From positions 26,681 to 90,680 of the forward strand of contig NZ_JBNASF010000003.1 in assembly GCF_049720995.1 (NCBI RefSeq): a stretch of DNA of 64,000 bases, written 5' to 3'. Origin of the DNA: Methanothermobacter sp049720995 (GTDB lineage: Archaea; Methanobacteriota; Methanobacteria; Methanobacteriales; Methanothermobacteraceae). Both the position numbers and the translations under genes were made by a program. The notes beneath the pieces were generated by a model that saw nothing but the letters and a program-made list of their open reading frames with translations, was not told the origin of the DNA and did not search any database. Below, piece after piece: positions 59,855 through 64,000 of the stretch (positions are counted from its first letter, which is position 1; each line of letters opens with the position of its first letter).

Positions 59855-62047
59855 GTGAGCAGACGTGCAAAAATGATTAGCAAGATTAAGGAGCTCATGT
59901 ACCAGCCGGAATACATCCGTAACATCGGTATAGTGGCGCACATCGACCATGGTAAAACAACCCTCTCAGACAACCTCCTGGCTGGTGCAGGGATGATCTC
60001 CGCCGAACTGGCAGGGGATCAGCGTTTCCTTGACTTCGACGAACAGGAACAGGCAAGGGGTATCACCATTGACGCAGCAAACGTATCAATGGTCCACTCC
60101 TATGACGGAGAAGAATACCTCATCAACCTCATAGACACCCCCGGTCACGTGGACTTCGGTGGTGACGTTACAAGGGCCATGAGGGCTGTGGACGGTGCCG
60201 TTGTGGTCGTATGCGCAGTTGAGGGTATAATGCCCCAGACCGAAACCGTGCTGAGACAGGCCCTTAAGGAAAATGTGAGGCCCGTCCTCTTCATCAACAA
60301 GGTTGACAGGCTCATAAATGAACTCAAACTGGACGCCAGTGAGCTCCAGGAGAGGTTCATAAAGATCATTGCCAATGCAAACAAACTCATCAAGAACATG
60401 GCACCTGAGGAATTCAGGGACAAGTGGCAGGTCCGTGTGGAGGATGGAAGCGTTGCCTTCGGTTCAGCATACCACAACTGGGCCATAAACGTCCCGATAA
60501 TGCAGGAGACAGGTATAAACTTCAACGATATCTACCAGTACTGTAAGGATGACAACCAGAAGGAACTCGCCCAGAAGGTACCCCTCCACCAGGTGCTCCT
60601 GGGAATGGTGGTTGAGCACCTCCCGAGCCCTGCCAAGTCCCAGGCATACAGGGTACCCATCATATGGTCAGGGGACCTTGAAAGCGAGGAAGGACAGGCT
60701 ATGCTCAAAACAGACCCTGACGGTCCCCTTGCAGTTATGGTTACAGATGTGAGTATAGATAAACACGCAGGGGAAGTTGCAACAGGACGTGTCTACGGTG
60801 GTACAATAGAGAAGGGAAGCGAGGTCTTCCTTGTTGGTTCACACAGCAAGGCACGTGTCCAGCAGGTCGGTGTCTACATGGGTCCTGAGAGGGTCAACAC
60901 CGACAAAGTTCCAGCAGGTAATATCGTGGCCATAACAGGCGCCAAGAATGCCGTTGCAGGTGAAACAATCTGTGACACAGGAAGGAAGATAAAGGCCTTC
61001 GAGGGTCTCGAACACATATCAGAACCTGTGGTTACAGTTGCAGTTGAGGCCAAGAATACAAAGGATCTTCCAAAGCTAATAGAGGTCCTCAGACAGGTTG
61101 GTAAGGAGGACCCAACAGTAAGGGTTGAGATCAACGAGGAGACAGGTGAGCACCTCATCTCAGGTATGGGTGAACTCCACCTTGAGATCATAGCCTACAG
61201 GATAAACGAGAAGGGTGTTGAGATAGAAACCTCAGAGCCCATAGTGGTGTACAGGGAAACGGTTTCAGGAACCGCAGGACCAGTTGAGGGTAAATCACCC
61301 AACAAGCACAACAGATTCTACATAGAAATTGAACCTGTCGAAGAATCAGTGATGCAGGCGATACAGGAAGGTAAGATAAAGGAGGGCCGCGTCAAGGGTA
61401 AGGAGATGGCAAAGAACTTCATAGAGGCAGGTATGGACAAGGAGGAGGCCAGAAGGGTCTGGGATGTCTATGAGAAGAACCTGTTCATCAACATGACCCG
61501 TGGTATCCAGTACCTTGACGAGATAAAGGAGCTCCTCCTTGATGGTTTCGAGAGTGCAATGGATAACGGCCCCATCGCCAAGGAAAAGGTGATGGGTGTT
61601 AAGATAAAGCTCATGGACGCCAAGATCCACGAGGACGCAGTTCACAGGGGTCCGGCCCAGGTTTTACCCGCCATAAGGAAGGGTATATTCGGTGCCATGA
61701 TGTCTGCCGAGCCCACAGTGCTTGAACCCATACAGAAGGTGTTCATCAACGTGCCCCAGGACTACATGGGAAGCGCAACCCGTGAGATACAGAACAGGCG
61801 CGGGCAGATCGTCAACATGACCCAGGAGGGTGACATGGTAACCGTTGAATCCGTGGTGCCTGTGGCAGAGATGTTCGGATTCGCAGGTGATATCAGGTCA
61901 GCCACCGAAGGAAGATGCCTATGGTCAACAGAGAACGCTGGATTCGAGAAACTGCCAAATGAACTGCAGCACACAATAATAAGGGAAGTGAGGACCAGGA
62001 AGGGTCTAAGTCCCGAGCCATACAGGGCAGACCACTACCTGGGTTAA
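59855..62047 (+). CDS. fusA: translation elongation factor 2
   Basis: Translocase GTPase aEF-2, 730 residues from GTG 59855, five bases after AGGTGG; an upstream GTG (59846) overlaps the ribosome site. G1 AHIDHGKTTLSDNLL, G3 DTPGHVDFGG, G4 NKVDRL. Domain IV holds the diphthamide His in IHEDAVHRGPAQVLPAIRKG. C-terminal GFAGDIRSATEGRCLWSTENAGFEKLP. It is 17 bp downstream of rps7 and is followed by a promoter for EF-1A. Confidence 0.98.
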   Translation: MSRRAKMISKIKELMYQPEYIRNIGIVAHIDHGKTTLSDNLLAGAGMISAELAGDQRFLDFDEQEQARGITIDAANVSMVHSYDGEEYLINLIDTPGHVDFGGDVTRAMRAVDGAVVVVCAVEGIMPQTETVLRQALKENVRPVLFINKVDRLINELKLDASELQERFIKIIANANKLIKNMAPEEFRDKWQVRVEDGSVAFGSAYHNWAINVPIMQETGINFNDIYQYCKDDNQKELAQKVPLHQVLLGMVVEHLPSPAKSQAYRVPIIWSGDLESEEGQAMLKTDPDGPLAVMVTDVSIDKHAGEVATGRVYGGTIEKGSEVFLVGSHSKARVQQVGVYMGPERVNTDKVPAGNIVAITGAKNAVAGETICDTGRKIKAFEGLEHISEPVVTVAVEAKNTKDLPKLIEVLRQVGKEDPTVRVEINEETGEHLISGMGELHLEIIAYRINEKGVEIETSEPIVVYRETVSGTAGPVEGKSPNKHNRFYIEIEPVEESVMQAIQEGKIKEGRVKGKEMAKNFIEAGMDKEEARRVWDVYEKNLFINMTRGIQYLDEIKELLLDGFESAMDNGPIAKEKVMGVKIKLMDAKIHEDAVHRGPAQVLPAIRKGIFGAMMSAEPTVLEPIQKVFINVPQDYMGSATREIQNRRGQIVNMTQEGDMVTVESVVPVAEMFGFAGDIRSATEGRCLWSTENAGFEKLPNELQHTIIREVRTRKGLSPEPYRADHYLG

Positions 62048-62058
62048 CCCCATTAAAC

Positions 62059-62067
62059 TTATATAAT
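62059..62067 (+). promoter_or_regulatory. TATA box for EF-1A
   Basis: AAACTTATATAATT, ~95 bp ahead of the EF-1A ATG, within the 110-bp gap after EF-2. It lets the most abundant factor be made separately from the upstream operon. Confidence 0.5.
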
Positions 62068-62157
62068 TAAAAGGAATATAGGAAATTACCTTAGACAAAC
62101 AACACGTATAGGTGTTGAATCTAGATCAGGCTAAATCATCACATATGGAGGTATAAT

Positions 62158-63399
62158 ATGGCTAAAGAAAAAGAACACATGAACCTGGCGTTTATTGGAC
62201 ACGTAGACCACGGAAAATCCACACTAGTGGGACACCTGCTCCTCCAGGCAGGGGCAATCGCCGAGCAGCAGCTGGCTGACGGTGAGGACAAGTTCAGGTT
62301 CGTCATGGACAGACTCTCCGAAGAAAGGGAAAGGGGAGTTACAATCGACCTTGCGCACGCAAAATTCGAAACAGACAAGTACGAGTTCACCATCGTGGAC
62401 TGCCCTGGACACCGTGACTTCGTTAAGAACATGATCACAGGTGCATCCCAGGCAGACGCCGCAGTCCTTGTGGTGGCAGTTGACGACGGTGTAATGCCCC
62501 AGACCAAGGAGCATGTCTTCCTATCAAGGACACTGGGTATAAACCAGCTAATAGTGGCCATCAACAAGATGGACCTTGTCAACTACGACGAAGAAAAATT
62601 CAACGCCCTCAAGGATGAGGTTGCAGCCCTCATCAAAACAGTTGGTTACAAGCCAAGCGACGTTGAATTCATACCACTCTCAGCCTTCGAGGGTGACAAC
62701 ATAACAACCAAGAGCGACAACACCCCCTGGTACAAGGGTAAAACACTCGTTGAAGCACTCGACGACCTTGAAGCACCTGAAAAACCTGTGGACCTTCCAC
62801 TAAGGATACCCATACAGGACGTCTACTCCATCACAGGTGTGGGTACAGTCCCTGTTGGACGTGTAGAGACAGGTGTACTCAAGAAAGGTGAAAACGTCAT
62901 ATTTGAACCAGCAGGTGTCAGTGGAGAGGTCAAATCCATCGAAATGCACCACGAAATGATCGACCAGGCAGAGCCCGGTGACAACATCGGTTTCAACGTC
63001 AGGGGTGTAGGTAAAAACGACATCAGAAGGGGAGACGTTGCAGGACACCTTGACAACCCGCCAAAGGTTGCCAAGGAGTTCACAGCACAGATCGTCGTTC
63101 TACAGCACCCGGGTGTCATAACAGTCGGTTACACACCTGTATTCCACTGTCACACAGCACAGGTTGCCTGCACATTCCTTGAACTTGTGCAGAAAATGAA
63201 CCCTGCAACAGGTCAGGTTGAAGAGGAAAACCCTGACTTCCTCAAAACAGGTAACGCTGCTGTTGTGAAGGTCAAACCAACAAAGCCACTGGTCATCGAA
63301 AAGATAAAGGACATCCCACACATGGGAAGGTTCGCCATAAGGGACATGGGACAGACAGTGGCTGCTGGAATGTGTATAGACCTCGTACCAGCAAAATAA
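62158..63399 (+). CDS. tuf: translation elongation factor 1-alpha
   Basis: 413 residues; delivers aminoacyl-tRNA to the ribosome. G1 GHVDHGKSTLVGHLL, G3 DCPGHRDFVKNM, G4 NKMDLV, and the domain 2-3 sequences VYSITGVGTVPVGRVETG, GDNIGFNVRGVGKNDIRRGDV and FAIRDMGQTVAAGMCIDLVPAK. GGAGGTATAAT precedes the ATG. It is shorter than eukaryotic eEF1A, normal for methanogens. Confidence 0.98.
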   Translation: MAKEKEHMNLAFIGHVDHGKSTLVGHLLLQAGAIAEQQLADGEDKFRFVMDRLSEERERGVTIDLAHAKFETDKYEFTIVDCPGHRDFVKNMITGASQADAAVLVVAVDDGVMPQTKEHVFLSRTLGINQLIVAINKMDLVNYDEEKFNALKDEVAALIKTVGYKPSDVEFIPLSAFEGDNITTKSDNTPWYKGKTLVEALDDLEAPEKPVDLPLRIPIQDVYSITGVGTVPVGRVETGVLKKGENVIFEPAGVSGEVKSIEMHHEMIDQAEPGDNIGFNVRGVGKNDIRRGDVAGHLDNPPKVAKEFTAQIVVLQHPGVITVGYTPVFHCHTAQVACTFLELVQKMNPATGQVEEENPDFLKTGNAAVVKVKPTKPLVIEKIKDIPHMGRFAIRDMGQTVAAGMCIDLVPAK

Positions 63400-63434
63400 A
63401 CCCCATCCCTTCCCTTTTTTAAAGGAGGATTCAG

Positions 63435-63743
63435 ATGCACAAAGCAAGGATTAAACTCACAGGGACAGACCCCGAAAAACTGGCATACGTCTGTGACCAG
63501 CTTAAGAAGATCGCTGAGAGGACAGGCGTGGACATGTCAGGTCCAATACCCCTCCCAACCAAGAAACTTGTGGTCCCAACAAGGAAATCACCCGATGGTG
63601 AGGGAACCGCAACCTGGGAGAAGTGGGAGATGAGGATTCACAAGAGACTTGTGGGTATAGAGGCCGATGAAAGGGCAATGCGTCAGGTCATGAAGGTCAA
63701 TGTACCTGACAACGTCAGCATAGAAATAGAACTCAGGAGTTAA
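63435..63743 (+). CDS. rps10: ribosomal protein S10 (uS10)
   Basis: 102 residues. HKARIKLTGTDPEKLAYVCDQLKKIAERTG, MSGPIPLPTKKLVVPTRKSPDGEGTATWEKWEMRIHKRLV are signature stretches. AAAGGAGGATTC lies ahead of the ATG. It is 35 bp after EF-1A, the common archaeal pairing. Confidence 0.98.
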   Translation: MHKARIKLTGTDPEKLAYVCDQLKKIAERTGVDMSGPIPLPTKKLVVPTRKSPDGEGTATWEKWEMRIHKRLVGIEADERAMRQVMKVNVPDNVSIEIELRS

Positions 63744-63785
63744 GTGGGGTGAAAACCCCTATAACCAAATTCAGGGACCAAAAAC

Positions 63786-63795
63786 TATATAAATA
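63786..63795 (+). promoter_or_regulatory. TATA box for tRNA-Ser
   Basis: AACTATATAAATAAG, 31-40 bp upstream of the tRNA-Ser 5' end. It closely resembles the box at 49756 ahead of tRNA-Thr. Confidence 0.65.
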
Positions 63796-63825
63796 AGAGT
63801 TTATCAATCTCTTTTATCTGATGCT

Positions 63826-63917
<92 letters not shown>

Positions 63918-63949
63918 ACCTTTTTCTGATGAAATTAAAAGCTTATTCT

Positions 63950-64000
<51 letters not shown>

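Overview
The window is a contiguous, gene-dense piece of an archaeal chromosome. It reads as a hydrogenotrophic methanogen of the order Methanobacteriales, most probably Methanothermobacter. The evidence is the genes themselves: the F420 genes gch3, cofD and cofE; the methyl-CoM reductase activation ATPase AtwA with a methanogenesis-marker Cys protein; RNA polymerase B split into B'' and B'; archaeal PurO, MptD, archaetidylserine synthase and decarboxylase; topoisomerase VI; and an MreB-like protein with a sortase, as expected for a rod-shaped cell with a pseudomurein wall. Shine-Dalgarno sites of the GGAGG/AGGTGA type and TATA boxes of the TTTATATA type recur. The genus call rests on remembered protein similarity, so the species is left open.

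Layout. 1-7.9 kb, minus strand: a partial universal stress protein, an amidohydrolase, a secreted caspase/gingipain-like protein with PKD and CARDB domains, carB, carA, and a RimI-type acetyltransferase. 7.9-11.8 kb, plus: a UPF0146 protein, a P-type cation ATPase, and cobK. moeA is on minus (11.9-13.1 kb). 13.2-21.6 kb, plus: eIF1A, RIO1 kinase, a two-KH protein, top6B/top6A, archaeal GAPDH, an endonuclease IV-like protein and an AAA ATPase. 21.7-33.3 kb is a long minus-strand island of cofactor and cell-envelope genes: hemA, siroheme synthase, marker protein 9, atwA, a Dus-like TIM barrel, gch3, cofD, cofE, purO, an ExbD/ExbB pair, rnhB, an MreB-like gene and an unrecognised partner. 33.6-38.4 kb, plus: archaetidylserine decarboxylase and synthase, a DUF515 membrane protein, a cell-surface protein, a sortase and mptD. 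38.6-42.5 kb, plus: korDABC for 2-oxoglutarate:ferredoxin oxidoreductase, then sucC.

42.5-43.25 kb has no intact gene of ordinary size. It holds what looks like the C-terminal relic of a CO dehydrogenase/acetyl-CoA synthase epsilon subunit and a ferredoxin reading frame with no start codon. It is followed on minus by a polytopic membrane protein, a secreted DUF1002 protein and taw1 (wyosine). A 500-bp AT-rich intergenic region with stacked promoters precedes a secreted transglutaminase-like protein that seems to start at AUU. tpiA and pgk follow, then five tRNA genes (Thr, Pro, Tyr, Asp, Lys), the RNA polymerase/ribosomal protein/elongation factor block (rpoH-B2-B1-A1-A2-rpl30e-nusA-rps12-rps7-EF2-EF1A-rps10), and two tRNA-Ser genes, the last cut by the window edge.

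Functionally the window joins biosynthesis of methanogenic cofactors (F420 through gch3/cofD/cofE, tetrapyrroles through hemA/siroheme synthase/cobK, methanopterin through mptD) with activation of methyl-CoM reductase, central carbon flow (kor, sucC, gap, tpiA, pgk), ether-lipid headgroups, cell surface and shape, and the core expression machinery. The most unusual signals are the degraded 42.5-43.25 kb region, the AUU-started gene with its structured leader and 3' hairpin, several two-copy direct repeats with about 66-bp periodicity, the secreted caspase-like protein, and the MreB and sortase neighbourhoods.
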